Shown piece after piece: positions 15,336 through 23,907 of a DNA stretch of 64,000 nucleotides. The stretch is taken from assembly GCF_016925495.1 (NCBI RefSeq), contig NZ_CP070491.1:2232001-2296000 (forward strand). Direction: 5' to 3'. The position numbers were made by a program, and so were the translations under genes. Source of the DNA: Methylococcus sp. EFPC2 (GTDB lineage Bacteria > Pseudomonadota > Gammaproteobacteria > Methylococcales > Methylococcaceae). Numbering within the stretch: position 1 is the first letter of the stretch; each line of letters starts with the position of its first letter. A model generated the notes under the pieces. It had not been told where the DNA came from and did no database searches. It worked only from the letters and a program-made list of their open reading frames with translations.

Positions 15336-15932
15336 ATGTTCAAGCTCTACGCCTGCGTCGTCTGCCTGCTAAGCGCCACGCTACTCGCAGCCTGCTCGCC
15401 CAAGACCCATCCGGCCCAGTTTTACCGGCTCGAACCCCTGGGCGCCGCACCGGCTCCGATAACAAGCGACAAGCCGCTACGGGTGATAGGCCTGGGTCCC
15501 GTGCGCATACCCGCTTATCTGGACCGCCCGCAAATCGTCACCGGGGCCGCGGGCAACCGCATGAACCTCGACGAATACCACCGCTGGGCCGAGCCCTTGC
15601 GCGACACCGTGGGCTCCGTGCTCGGAGAGAATCTGTCGGCCCGCGTGCCGGGCGCCCATCTGGTCGTGTTCCCCTGGAATCGGGCGATTACCCCCGACTA
15701 CCAGATCGAAATCGACTTCAGCCGTTTTCACGTGAACGACGAAGGCGTCGCCGAACTTTGGGCCAACTGGAGCATACTCAGAAACAACAAGCCGCTGCTG
15801 CTCCAGACATCCCGCATCGCCCTACCCGCCTCGGGACGCGACGCCGAGGCGCTGGTAGCCGCGCAAAACCGCACTCTGGCCCAGTTCAGCGAAGAACTCG
15901 CACTGGCCTTGAGTAAGTTGCCGATCGAATAA
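15336..15932 (+). CDS. ABC-type transport auxiliary lipoprotein (PqiC-like)
   Basis: A 198-residue lipoprotein with lipobox LLAAC (Cys near 20). The core matches the PqiC/DUF330-type auxiliary family: FYRLEPL near the mature N-terminus, a central VIGLGPVRIPAYLDRPQIV segment, and a RWAEPLRDTV motif. In E. coli, PqiC is an outer-membrane lipoprotein joined to an MCE tunnel. It lies 4 bases after the MCE gene and closes the transporter operon, so it probably docks the MCE assembly at the outer membrane. Confidence 0.87.
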   Translation: MFKLYACVVCLLSATLLAACSPKTHPAQFYRLEPLGAAPAPITSDKPLRVIGLGPVRIPAYLDRPQIVTGAAGNRMNLDEYHRWAEPLRDTVGSVLGENLSARVPGAHLVVFPWNRAITPDYQIEIDFSRFHVNDEGVAELWANWSILRNNKPLLLQTSRIALPASGRDAEALVAAQNRTLAQFSEELALALSKLPIE

Positions 15933-15966
15933 CCAAAATCTAGCCAACCCGCCACAGGTGCATGCC

Positions 15967-16602
15967 ATGAAAACCCGACTGACCTCCTACGCGACCGTCC
16001 TGCTCCTGCTCGCCTCTCCCGTTTTCGCCGCCGAGCCCGCCAAGGACGCTCTGCCGGTGATACCGGACAGCACGGAAAAGAAAATTCTCGGCCACATGCA
16101 GGAAGCCAACCTGCAAAAACTGCAGGGCTGGCCGGGCATGATCTTTTATTGCCCCAGCGAAGAAAGCGCCATCCCCGCCGTCAAGCAAATCTGCACCGAC
16201 GCTTACGCCAAGCTGGAAGCGCTGTCGGTACAAAACGGCGTGAAATTCAACAAGGCCCGCAACGCCAACGACGTGGCCCTGCTGCCCCACCTGACCGGGC
16301 GCCTGAAACTGCTGATCGAACTGACCCCGACCGAAGCCAGCGCGCAGCCGGCCGCCATTGCCGCGCGCGTCTCCGTGCTGGCGCATTACACCAACGCCAT
16401 CAACCGTTACGCCGACCTGAACCAGGACGAGAGCCAGACCAAACATCCGCTCAACGTACCGCAGCATGTCGACGCCATTCTGTGGGAAACCAGCCTGGTA
16501 CGCGCCGGCGCCAGCCTGGACGCCCTCTCCAAGCCGGTTGCCGACGGACTGGCGGCAGGCCTGGAACAGTTCTTCGCCGATTACGCCAAGGCCAACAAAT
16601 AA
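15967..16602 (+). CDS. periplasmic protein of unknown function
   Basis: A roughly 211-residue exported protein with a signal peptide ending SPVFA. The mature part is soluble, mixed alpha-helical and carries two cysteines (FYCPSEE and QICTDAY) that could form a disulfide. I do not recognise a family. It follows the transporter operon by 34 bases and precedes a lytic transglycosylase gene by 25 bases, so it may be cotranscribed with them. The ATG at 15967 is preferred over 15958 because the charged MKTR start fits a signal peptide. Confidence 0.7.
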   Translation: MKTRLTSYATVLLLLASPVFAAEPAKDALPVIPDSTEKKILGHMQEANLQKLQGWPGMIFYCPSEESAIPAVKQICTDAYAKLEALSVQNGVKFNKARNANDVALLPHLTGRLKLLIELTPTEASAQPAAIAARVSVLAHYTNAINRYADLNQDESQTKHPLNVPQHVDAILWETSLVRAGASLDALSKPVADGLAAGLEQFFADYAKANK

Positions 16603-16627
16603 GCCCTAGGCACGGGTCGCCGCGCCG

Positions 16628-17716
16628 ATGAGCAAGGCACCGCTCACGCCTGACGGTCAGGCCCCGAAACCGCGCCCCCGGCGGGCCACCGCCAGGAAAG
16701 CACCCAAACGCAAGGCCGCAGCGCAAAATCCGACAGCGGACGTCTCGGCCCGCCGGAAACTGGCCTTGCTGGCTGCGGAGGGCCTGGCGCTATGCATCGC
16801 GGCTTTGGTGACCATCCTCTCGACGCTGGGCCGCGCCGCCGAACACTTCGGCGGCACCGGGTTCTGGTCCAGCCTGTTACCCTTCGCGCTCGCCGTGCTG
16901 GGGCTGGGTCTGATACACGCCTTGTTCCTATGGCTGTGGCTGCACGCGCGCGGCTGGCTGTCCACACGGGCGATCTTCTGGCCGGCCTCGGCGGCCCTGG
17001 CCATCGCCCTGGTTGCCGGCGGCTACGGCTGCCGTAACGAATTCGCCCACGAATTGGGTGCCTTGCGCACCCTGGTCGGCGGTGTACAGGAAGCCGAGCG
17101 CAACACCGTCGCCCACCAGGTCTACGCGGCCTATCGCCGGACCGATCTGGCGCAGATGCAGAAGATGATGGCGCGGGCGGAGCCCTTTCTCCCGGCCATA
17201 CACGAAGCCGCCGGCATCTACCGGGTGGACGAGGAGGTGCTGGTCGGCGTGGCGGCCGCCGAATCGTCCTTCCTGCCGCGCGACAGCCGGGACGGCGGAC
17301 GCGGTCTGTTCCAGATCACCGCGCCGCCCAAATCCGCGGCCGCACAGGCACGCCAGCGCCTCGGCGTGGCCGAGCTGAACCTGGCCGATGCGCGGCACAA
17401 CGCCCACGTGGCAGCCGCCACCTTGAATCTCTATTTGCAGGAGATGCGCGGCGATTTGTTCCTGGGTCTTCTGGCCTACAACATCGGCCCGCAGAACGGC
17501 GGCCTGCTCTCCATCATGAAGCAATACGGCGCCCGCGATTTCGCCACCATCCAGCCCTATCTGCAAAACCTGCCCAGGGATTACCCCATACGGGTGCTCA
17601 GCGCCGCCCTCGCCTACCGGCTCTGGCACGGCGAGGGCAAACTGCCGCGTTACGAAGAAGGCGACAACGCCTTGCACATCCAGCGGCTGGGCATACCGGG
17701 AATGGCGGCCGGCTGA
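16628..17716 (+). CDS. membrane-anchored lytic transglycosylase (SLT domain)
   Basis: A 362-residue protein with a basic, Pro/Ala-rich N-terminal tail (1-42), three hydrophobic helices (about 45-130) and a C-terminal SLT lysozyme-like domain. Key sequence is VGVAAAESSFLPRDSRDGGRGLFQIT, in which the glutamate of AAAESSF is the expected catalytic acid. LLAYNIGPQNGG follows as the later motif. It would cleave the peptidoglycan glycan strand near the inner membrane, releasing anhydro-muropeptides. The membrane segment in front of the SLT domain is less common than a plain signal peptide or lipobox. It is the last gene of this rightward run. Confidence 0.88.
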   Translation: MSKAPLTPDGQAPKPRPRRATARKAPKRKAAAQNPTADVSARRKLALLAAEGLALCIAALVTILSTLGRAAEHFGGTGFWSSLLPFALAVLGLGLIHALFLWLWLHARGWLSTRAIFWPASAALAIALVAGGYGCRNEFAHELGALRTLVGGVQEAERNTVAHQVYAAYRRTDLAQMQKMMARAEPFLPAIHEAAGIYRVDEEVLVGVAAAESSFLPRDSRDGGRGLFQITAPPKSAAAQARQRLGVAELNLADARHNAHVAAATLNLYLQEMRGDLFLGLLAYNIGPQNGGLLSIMKQYGARDFATIQPYLQNLPRDYPIRVLSAALAYRLWHGEGKLPRYEEGDNALHIQRLGIPGMAAG

Positions 17717-18032
17717 AGCTTACCGCCCACAATCGGCAGTTTCCCTAGCAACAACGCTGCTCATAGCCTGCTGATATATCAGCAGAGCCCATCGCATCCC
17801 GCCGCATCGACCGGTCCAACCCAACTTCAGCGTTCGCACCGGCGGACGATTGCACCGCTATTTCTACGCCTGAAAATGCTATTTCGGCCTCCGGCCGTGC
17901 ACGAGCCATGACCGCAGCCGGAGGCCCGATAGTTGCTATGGAATCTGCCTGTATCCCGACCGGCCACGCGTACGCCTCCCTCGCGTCGAGGCCGGGTGGA
18001 TTTTCGTTATCTGTCTATTTAGGAGCGTGCTC
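17717..18032. promoter_or_regulatory. intergenic region with an 18-bp palindrome
   Basis: 316 bp without a gene upstream of the 18033-21998 run. It contains the perfect palindrome CTGCTGATATATCAGCAG (17768-17785), which looks like an operator, and a 10-bp inverted repeat GGCCTCCGGC / GCCGGAGGCC (17886-17926). A regulator cannot be assigned. The Shine-Dalgarno AGGAG of the first gene lies at 18020-18024. Confidence 0.55.
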
Positions 18033-18455
18033 ATGTCCACGAAAAGCAAGCTGGTCCTTGGCCTTGCCCTGGCCGGATTTCTCGGCGCCACCGTGCCCGC
18101 CAACGCCCATCACGCGTTTTCCGCGGAATTCGACGCCGAGCAGCCCATCGAGCTGAAAGGCACGGTAACCAAGCTGGAACTGGTCAACCCGCATAGCTGG
18201 CTGTATCTGGACGTCGCGCAACCCGACGGCAGCGTCGCCAACTGGGGCTTCGAATTCGGCGCGCCCTTCAGCCTGAAAGAGAAGGGCGTGACCAAGGCCA
18301 CCCTGCCGGTTGGCAGCCAGGTCAGCATCCAGGGCTACCGCGCCAAGAACGGCAAGAACTTCGGCTACGCCGTGACCACCGTTCTGGCCGACGGCCGCGC
18401 GGTCAAGACCGGCGGCGCCCAGGACGCGCCGGGCTCCCAGGCAGCCGCGCAGTAA
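18033..18455 (+). CDS. DUF6152-type secreted protein
   Basis: A 140-residue exported protein with a signal peptide (residues 1-25, ending VPANAHH). The mature part starts with HHAFSAEFDAEQPIELKGTV and contains NPHSWLYLDV and a W-G-F-E-F-G strand, the pattern of the DUF6152 family. The fold looks like an OB-type beta barrel, but the function is unknown. The AGGAG ribosome binding site is 8 bases before the ATG at 18033, which is preferred over an earlier GTG. It is the first gene of a run with two further secreted proteins and two membrane proteins. Confidence 0.8.
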   Translation: MSTKSKLVLGLALAGFLGATVPANAHHAFSAEFDAEQPIELKGTVTKLELVNPHSWLYLDVAQPDGSVANWGFEFGAPFSLKEKGVTKATLPVGSQVSIQGYRAKNGKNFGYAVTTVLADGRAVKTGGAQDAPGSQAAAQ

Positions 18456-18474
18456 GGCCCGAGGAGACCCCGGC

Positions 18475-19275
18475 TTGAACACTTCCGTGAAGCAACCATC
18501 GTCCCGCTTCCGCCGCCTGGGCGTCGCCGTCGTCCTGGCGGCCGGCGCCCTGGGGCTGTCGAGTGCCGTCCAGGCGGCAGCGGGTAAGATTCCGCGCCTG
18601 GCCAACGGCAAGCCGGACTTTTCCGGCATCTGGCAGACCACCAGCGCCGCCGATTATGACCTGGAGCCGCATGCCAACCGCAAGGATGCCCCGCCCTTCG
18701 CAGGCGCCGTAGAAGGCGGCACCATCCCCTATCTGCCCAAGGCCCTGGAGCAGAAGAAGAAAAATTTCGCGGCCCGCGCCACCGACGATCCTGCCCTCAA
18801 GGGCTACACGCTGGGCGTGCCGCGCGGCATCTACTATCCGGAGCCTTTCCAGATCTTCCAGCGTAAGCAGGACTTGACCCAGGTCTTCCAGTTCGGCCAT
18901 TCGGTGCGGACTATCTACACCAACGAGACCGATCACCCCAAGGATCCCTACGATTGGTGGCTGGGCGATTCGCGCGGCCATTGGGAAGGCGACACCCTGG
19001 TGGTGGACGCCCGCTTCTTCAACGACAAGACCTGGTTCGACCGCGCCGGCAACTTCCACAGCGACCAACTGCACGTGGTCGAGCGCTGGACCTATCTCGA
19101 TCCCAACACCATCGAATACAAGGCGACCGTCGAGGACCCGCAGGTGTTCAGCCGGCCGTGGAACGTCGGCGTGATTCTGTACCGCCACCGCGAAAAAGAC
19201 TTCCAGTTGATCGAGGACTACCGGTTCACCCTGGACTACGACGAACACTACCCGCCGAAGCCGCCCGCCCAATAA
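18475..19275 (+). CDS. secreted protein, paralogue 1 (GDSRGHWEG motif)
   Basis: A 266-residue exported protein beginning at TTG (18475), with GAGGAG 9 bases upstream and a signal peptide ending VQAA. The mature start GKIPRLANGKPDFSGIWQT is followed by a long beta-rich domain whose centre holds WLGDSRGHWEGDTLVVDARFFN. I recognise this motif as shared with the next gene, but neither has a firm function. Similar genes occur in DUF6152 neighbourhoods. The downstream gene starts 14 bases after the stop. Confidence 0.72.
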   Translation: MNTSVKQPSSRFRRLGVAVVLAAGALGLSSAVQAAAGKIPRLANGKPDFSGIWQTTSAADYDLEPHANRKDAPPFAGAVEGGTIPYLPKALEQKKKNFAARATDDPALKGYTLGVPRGIYYPEPFQIFQRKQDLTQVFQFGHSVRTIYTNETDHPKDPYDWWLGDSRGHWEGDTLVVDARFFNDKTWFDRAGNFHSDQLHVVERWTYLDPNTIEYKATVEDPQVFSRPWNVGVILYRHREKDFQLIEDYRFTLDYDEHYPPKPPAQ

Positions 19276-19289
19276 GCCAAGAGGACTTT

Positions 19290-20333
19290 ATGACTAAGCA
19301 TGAGCAAGCCCGGCTGCTTTCCGGGCTGGTTGTTTCGGCACTGGCGCTGGCGCCTTTAACGGGCATGGCGGCGGACGAGCCCAAGGCCAAGCCGGTCGAG
19401 ACCGCGCCCGCCCCGCAACCGCAGGCCCAGACACCGCGCGAGCCGCGTATCGGCGGACCGGGCATCGAGCAGGAACGGCATTTCGACAAGATCGCAGCCG
19501 GGCGTTGGACCGGCCCGAAACTGCCCGACGGCCAGCCCGACGTGCAGGGCCATTGGTCCAACACTATCGCCAACCACAACAATTTCACCGATCCGCAGGG
19601 CGGCATCCCCAACGATCCCGCACCGAACCGTCGGGCCAAGGGCCCGCGCGAAGAACGGGCGCCCAGCCGGGTGAGCGATCCCGGCGACGGCCAGGTGCCT
19701 TTCCAGCCCTGGGCGGCGGAGAAGGTGAAGGAATTCCAGGTCGGCTTCCACAATCCGACCCAGCCGGAATATATCGAGCCCCTGGCGCGCTGCGCCCCGG
19801 GCGGCGTGCCCAAGTCGTTGTACTGGCACGGCTACGAGATCAGCCAGTATCCGGGCTACGTGGTATTCCAGTTCAATTCAGGCACCCGCATCATCCACCT
19901 GGACGGCAAGCCGCACCTGCCCGAGAACATCAAGTTGTGGAATGGCGATTCGCGCGGCCACTGGGAAGGCAACACCCTGGTGGTGGACGTGACCAACCAC
20001 AACGGCAAGGCCTTGTTCGGCCGCTCCGGCGAATTCATCAGCGAAAACGGCCACATCCAGGAACGCTACACCTTCAGCAACGACGGGGCCCGCTACGTCT
20101 ACGAGGCGACCCTGACCGACCCGACCGTCTATACGCGACCGTTCACCGTGACCATCCCGGCGCGCAAGTGGACGGCCAAGGACAAGCCCAACGGCTGGCA
20201 TTTCGAAGTCGAACCGGCCAACTACGTGGGCAAGGCGCCACTGAAGGAACCCGTGCTCGACCGCTACGAGCGCGTCTGCGCCGAAAACAACGGCGGCTTC
20301 GGGCTGGTGGCGGCGGAACAGGGAAAGAAATAA
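19290..20333 (+). CDS. secreted protein, paralogue 2 (GDSRGHWEG motif)
   Basis: A 347-residue exported protein with a signal peptide (residues 1-27) and a Pro/Gln/Ala-rich linker. It then repeats the same domain as its upstream neighbour: KLPDGQPDVQGHWSN early and WNGDSRGHWEGNTLVVDVTN centrally. The two probably arose by duplication. It carries an extra approximately 60-residue segment and a single conserved Cys near ERVCAENNGG. The real start is ATG 19290; a longer open frame upstream only overlaps the paralogue out of frame. A strong hairpin (20341-20371) follows the stop, so the transcript may be attenuated before the membrane genes. Confidence 0.72.
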   Translation: MTKHEQARLLSGLVVSALALAPLTGMAADEPKAKPVETAPAPQPQAQTPREPRIGGPGIEQERHFDKIAAGRWTGPKLPDGQPDVQGHWSNTIANHNNFTDPQGGIPNDPAPNRRAKGPREERAPSRVSDPGDGQVPFQPWAAEKVKEFQVGFHNPTQPEYIEPLARCAPGGVPKSLYWHGYEISQYPGYVVFQFNSGTRIIHLDGKPHLPENIKLWNGDSRGHWEGNTLVVDVTNHNGKALFGRSGEFISENGHIQERYTFSNDGARYVYEATLTDPTVYTRPFTVTIPARKWTAKDKPNGWHFEVEPANYVGKAPLKEPVLDRYERVCAENNGGFGLVAAEQGKK

Positions 20334-20340
20334 GCCGTAG

Positions 20341-20371
20341 GGCGGGCAAACGGCCTTTTCGTTTGCCCGCC
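20341..20371 (+). terminator. hairpin after the secreted paralogues
   Basis: A perfect 12-bp stem (GGCGGGCAAACG / CGTTTGCCCGCC) with a GCCTTTT loop, 8 bases after the stop. No poly-T follows, so it may be an RNA-stabilising or partial terminator. Confidence 0.55.
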
Positions 20372-20428
20372 GACACCCGGTGGGCAGATGCAGCCTGCTC
20401 ACGAAATCAATCGTGCAATTTCACTATC

Positions 20429-20926
20429 ATGTCCCTGACTGAATTCGCACTAACCCTCAACGACTCGGCCCTGGGGACCGCCCTGCGGGAGTCGGTCTAC
20501 GCCTTTCCCATCGTCGAGGGCCTGCATCTGATAGGCCTGGCTTTGTCGGTGGGGCTGCTGGTCTTTGTCGATCTGCGCCTGCTCGGCCTTTTCCTCAAAC
20601 AGCTGCCGGTCGAGCATATCCTGCGCCCGCTGCGGCCCTGGCTGCTGGGTGGCTTCGCGGTAACGCTGACGACCGGCGTGCTGCTGTTCCTCGCCGGCGC
20701 GGCCAAGATCGTCCTGCTGCCCGTGTTTTTCTACAAGCTGGGCTTCATCGCCCTGGCCGGCTTCAACGCCTGGTGGTTCGAACGGCGCTGGGGACGCCGG
20801 GTCAACGACTGGGGCCGGCTGGCCAAGCTCCCGGCCGGGGTGCGTTTCGCCGGCCTGGCCTCGCTGCTGTTGTGGAGTCTGGTGGTCATCACGGGTCGCT
20901 TGATTCCCTATATGAGCTACGAATGA
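20429..20926 (+). CDS. DUF6644-type membrane protein
   Basis: A 165-residue inner-membrane protein with four hydrophobic helices (about residues 25-50, 70-95, 98-118 and 140-160). The conserved start ALNDSALGTALRES-like sequence, YAFPIVEGLHLIGLALSVG and the ending ITGRLIPYMSYE fit the DUF6644 group. It probably binds a cofactor, since relatives place histidines in helices, but only His34 (EGLHLI) is clear here. The ATG at 20429 is chosen over the long upstream frame, which is the shadow of the preceding gene. It is followed 7 bases later by a second membrane gene. Confidence 0.75.
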   Translation: MSLTEFALTLNDSALGTALRESVYAFPIVEGLHLIGLALSVGLLVFVDLRLLGLFLKQLPVEHILRPLRPWLLGGFAVTLTTGVLLFLAGAAKIVLLPVFFYKLGFIALAGFNAWWFERRWGRRVNDWGRLAKLPAGVRFAGLASLLLWSLVVITGRLIPYMSYE

Positions 20927-20933
20927 GGCGGCC

Positions 20934-21407
20934 GTGAGTACTTTGGAGTTTTTTCAACAGGTTCAGGCCAGTCCGTTCAGCAAACACATCGGCCACTTGA
21001 ATCATTTGTTCGGCGCCACCCTGGAGTTGGCGCACATCTTAGGGATGCTGCTGGTGCTCTCTCCCGTCGTGCTGGTGGGCCTGCGCCTGCTGAACCTGGG
21101 CTTGCGCCGGGCCTCGCTGCCCGAACTGGTTCGGGCGACCTCCAAGCTGATCTGGGTGGGGCTGGGCCTGCTGGCCGTCTCCGGCACGCTGATCCTGATT
21201 CCCGCCGCCACCAGCTATTACCCCAACAGCTTCCTCTGGTACAAGTTCATCCTGCTGGGACTGGCCCTGCTGGTCCACCTGACCCTGTACCGTGCAATCA
21301 CCCGCTCGGAATATCCCAACCGTCTGCTGGCCGGATTCACCAGCGTTCTTGCCTTGGGGCTATGGTTCGGCGTCGCTTTCGCCGGCCGATTCATCGGATT
21401 TTTTTAA
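20934..21407 (+). CDS. second DUF6644-like membrane protein
   Basis: A 157-residue membrane protein with four transmembrane segments starting at GTG (20934). The sequence HIGHLNHLFGATLELAHILGML near the N-terminus places two or three histidines in or near the first helix, consistent with heme or quinone contact, though this is speculative. It resembles the preceding protein in size and topology, so the pair may form a heterodimer. It sits between that gene and a CxxCH lipoprotein gene, suggesting an electron-transfer role for the run 18033-21998. Confidence 0.68.
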   Translation: MSTLEFFQQVQASPFSKHIGHLNHLFGATLELAHILGMLLVLSPVVLVGLRLLNLGLRRASLPELVRATSKLIWVGLGLLAVSGTLILIPAATSYYPNSFLWYKFILLGLALLVHLTLYRAITRSEYPNRLLAGFTSVLALGLWFGVAFAGRFIGFF

Positions 21408-21452
21408 GCCGCGGCCGAACTACCCTCCAGTCCCGAAACCGAAGGAAACCGC

Positions 21453-21998
21453 TTGAGAACCTCAGCGCTCATACCCGCCGCCCTCGCCGTCATTTTTTTG
21501 CAGGCTTGCACGCTGACCGTCCGCGATGGCAACCCTTACAAGCCGACCGCCACGCTGCAGGAGATCATGACTTCCATCATCGATCCCAACATCGATTACG
21601 TGTGGAACTCCGTATCCACCGTCAGCACGGCGCAAGGCACGGAAGAGCGCCAGCCACGGACGGACGAAGACTGGAATGCGGTCAGGCAGCACGCGTTGAC
21701 CGTGGTCGAGGCCAGCAATCTGCTGCTGGTCAAGGGCCGGGCGGTGGCCAGGAAAGGCGCCAACACCTCGTCGGGCGGTGCCGAGCTACATCCCGAGGAC
21801 ATCGAAAAAGCCATCGCCGCCCAGCGGGCGGATTTCGTGAAACGCACGGACGAATTCCATGACGCCGCCCTGCGCCTCATCGCCGCCATAGACCGGAAGA
21901 ATGCCGACGAACTGGTCGAAGCCGGAGGCGCCGTCGAACACGCCTGCGAGCAATGCCATAGCCAATTCTGGTACCCGAACGACAAAAAGCCCAAATAG
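21453..21998 (+). CDS. lipoprotein with a C-terminal CxxCH heme motif
   Basis: A 181-residue lipoprotein starting at TTG (21453) with AAGGAA upstream. The lipobox is LQACT (Cys near 19). The body is helical, and a single c-type heme motif CEQCH lies near residue 169, close to the C-terminus. This matches the layout of small four-helix c-type cytochromes (cytochrome c'/c556-like), where the heme motif is C-terminal. It ends the 18033-21998 run and would be an envelope electron carrier. The partner proteins are presumably the two membrane proteins upstream. Confidence 0.75.
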   Translation: MRTSALIPAALAVIFLQACTLTVRDGNPYKPTATLQEIMTSIIDPNIDYVWNSVSTVSTAQGTEERQPRTDEDWNAVRQHALTVVEASNLLLVKGRAVARKGANTSSGGAELHPEDIEKAIAAQRADFVKRTDEFHDAALRLIAAIDRKNADELVEAGGAVEHACEQCHSQFWYPNDKKPK

Positions 21999-22068
21999 AA
22001 GCGACGCTTGGGTACACCCGGACCGCCGGCAAATACGATGCATATTAACCCGGCCCAAATATGTCATA

Positions 22069-22119
22069 GTGGGAGCGGCCTTCAGGCCGCGATCTTCGCG
22101 GGCTAAAGCCCGCTCCCAC
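22069..22119. repeat. REP-type repeat with paired hairpins
   Basis: Outer 9-bp inverted ends (GTGGGAGCG / CGCTCCCAC) enclose two internal hairpins (GCGGCCTTCAGGCCGC and GCGGGCTAAAGCCCGC). This is the common bacterial REP/BIME structure. It lies between two convergent genes. Confidence 0.85.
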
Positions 22120-22151
22120 AAATAAATATTTAGGGCCGGGAATAGGCCGAA

Positions 22152-22877
22152 TCAGTCATCGCCCGCCCTGACGTCACGATGGCACACACGTGGAAACAGC
22201 AACGCGTTTTCCAGAAAGATGTGATGCATCAAATTGGTTTCCAGCTCTTCCAGCGCCCGATAAACGGACCGGAATGTCGAAGACACGTCGTCGGGAAGCG
22301 CGTAATCGGCAGTCAGCTCGCGCATCTTCTTCAGCCGTTCCCCTAGCCGCTTGTGCTCCGCCTCGTTCTGACAGATCACATCGTCGATGGACGCGAAGCC
22401 GGCGAGCGGCGATAGGCGTGCTCCGCACGCCTGTTTATCGAGCGCCTTGATATAAGGCAGCAGAAACTGCTCTTCCTTGAGCAGGTGTGCTTCGAGCATC
22501 GCGCTCAGTTCCACGAAACACTCGCCCACGGCTTTAACTTCCGCGTGGGCGGCGCCGTGTGCTTTGATCACCTTGGCGAGCAGGGTTTCGATGAGTGGCA
22601 GTTTGGCGCGGGTAAACGCGTGGTGTCGACCGGCGATGAATCCCGCCTGCTCAGTGAGCGTGCGCTCCGATACGCACGGATGATCCTGTCCATCCTGCCG
22701 GAGCCGGGCAAGCGCCGTAACGACCTCGGCCAGATCGCGATTGGCCCTGCGGCAGGCCTGCGCCAGCGTATGTTCGTCGTCGCAGTCCTCATTCAGATGA
22801 TAAGCCTCCAGCAGCCTTGCGGCCGCGGGACTGGATAAGGCGATTTCTCCCAGACTCATTGCCGTGCTGATCGACAT
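22152..22877 (-). CDS. ytfE: RIC/YtfE-type di-iron repair protein
   Basis: A 241-residue protein of the YtfE/ScdA/DnrN family, which restores iron-sulfur clusters damaged by nitric oxide or oxidants. The C-terminal four-helix bundle holds the di-iron ligands: RHHAFTRAKLP (about 84-94), EAHLLKEEQFLLPY, QNEAEHKRLGE and NLMHHIFLENALLFPRV. The ScdA_N region is present (LLEAYHLNEDC...LAQACRRANRDL), but the usual adjacent cysteine pair is only DCDD, so the short domain may be altered. It is the last gene of a three-gene operon with a ferredoxin reductase and a truncated hemoglobin, opposite nsrR, which fits nitrosative stress. Confidence 0.88.
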   Translation of the reverse strand: MSISTAMSLGEIALSSPAAARLLEAYHLNEDCDDEHTLAQACRRANRDLAEVVTALARLRQDGQDHPCVSERTLTEQAGFIAGRHHAFTRAKLPLIETLLAKVIKAHGAAHAEVKAVGECFVELSAMLEAHLLKEEQFLLPYIKALDKQACGARLSPLAGFASIDDVICQNEAEHKRLGERLKKMRELTADYALPDDVSSTFRSVYRALEELETNLMHHIFLENALLFPRVCHRDVRAGDD

Positions 22878-22901
22878 GGCAATGTCCCTGCGGATGGCCG
22901 A

Positions 22902-23876
22902 TCAGGACGATAGGCTGACGTTGAACGCATCGGCATAAATGTCTTTCATCGATGCGCCGGCCAGGAATGCGTTCTTTTTGGCCGACTTGACCATTTCAGG
23001 ATGGCCGCAAAGATACATGCGCCAGTTCTTGAGATTGGGCACGTGCCGCAGGGCCACTTCATGGGCCCGCCCTTTGGCGTACTGATGCGGGACGTCCTCG
23101 CCGGAAAGGCAAGGGACGTAGTCAAAATTGGAATATTGCTTAACCAAATCGTTCAGTTCGCCGACCAGGTAGAGTCCGCTCCGGTCACGGCTACCGTGAA
23201 ACAGGCGGATGGGTCCGCTATGGCCGTGGTGCAAGGCGTCGCGGATGATGCCATAAAGGGGCGCAAGGCCGGAGCCGGTGCCTATCAGTATCAGGCCTTG
23301 CTCCGGATTGCCGGGCACGTAAAAGCAGTCGCCGGCGGGGCCGCGTATCTCCACGGTCTGGCCGACACGCAATTGCTCGTGTATCCATCCGCTGACCCGG
23401 CCGTTCGGCAGACGGCGGACATGCAGATGTATATGATCGTCCTCGTGCGGTACGCTGGCGATCGAATAGGCGCGGACCAGGCCGGTGTCGCGGGCCAGGT
23501 TGATGAATTGCCCGGGCCGGTATTCGATCGGGGCGTGGGACTCCAGCACCACCTGCATGATATCGCCGTTCAGCAATTCCAGCTTCTTGACGGTGGCGGG
23601 AAGTGCGGCCTGTTCGTCATCCGGCAGGGCGACCTCGAGATCTTCCGTGGGATGGCAAACACAAGCCAGGAAATAGTTCTGCAGCTTGAGGCTGTCTTTG
23701 AGGCCTATTTGCGCGGACTCCGGCGGCACGCCGCGGGTTGCACGCATCAAACAGGTCTGACAGGCTCCGCTACGGCAGGAAAAAGGGACAGGCACGCCGC
23801 GGCCGGTGAGGCCATCCAGCACGGATAGCTGCTCGCCCAGGGGAAAACAATCTTTTGCGTACGTGATATTCACCAT
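22902..23876 (-). CDS. ferredoxin-FAD/NAD(P)H oxidoreductase
   Basis: A 324-residue two-part electron-transfer protein. Residues 1-90 are a plant-type [2Fe-2S] ferredoxin (CRSGACQTCLM and the later Cys in FLACVCHP). Residues about 95-320 are a FAD/NAD-binding reductase (RAYSIAS for the flavin, GTGSGLAPLYGIIRD for the nucleotide, YLCGHPEMV near the end). It resembles the reductase components of oxygenases and of CDP-glucoseen reductases. Because it lies 31 bases after the hemoglobin gene and before ytfE, it is probably the electron donor that keeps the hemoglobin reduced for NO dioxygenation. That pairing is inference. Confidence 0.9.
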   Translation of the reverse strand: MVNITYAKDCFPLGEQLSVLDGLTGRGVPVPFSCRSGACQTCLMRATRGVPPESAQIGLKDSLKLQNYFLACVCHPTEDLEVALPDDEQAALPATVKKLELLNGDIMQVVLESHAPIEYRPGQFINLARDTGLVRAYSIASVPHEDDHIHLHVRRLPNGRVSGWIHEQLRVGQTVEIRGPAGDCFYVPGNPEQGLILIGTGSGLAPLYGIIRDALHHGHSGPIRLFHGSRDRSGLYLVGELNDLVKQYSNFDYVPCLSGEDVPHQYAKGRAHEVALRHVPNLKNWRMYLCGHPEMVKSAKKNAFLAGASMKDIYADAFNVSLSS

Positions 23877-23907
23877 GACGGCATGCCTGTCCGAGCGAGG
23901 GAGATGG

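Noticed and set aside
13979-15343. 454-residue open frame on the minus strand
   Set aside because: It is opposite the MlaF and MCE genes, which have complete family motifs, so this is a GC-driven shadow frame.
19505-20428. Long plus-strand extension of the DUF6644 gene
   Set aside because: This frame overlaps the secreted paralogue in another phase; the membrane protein begins with its own ATG at 20429.
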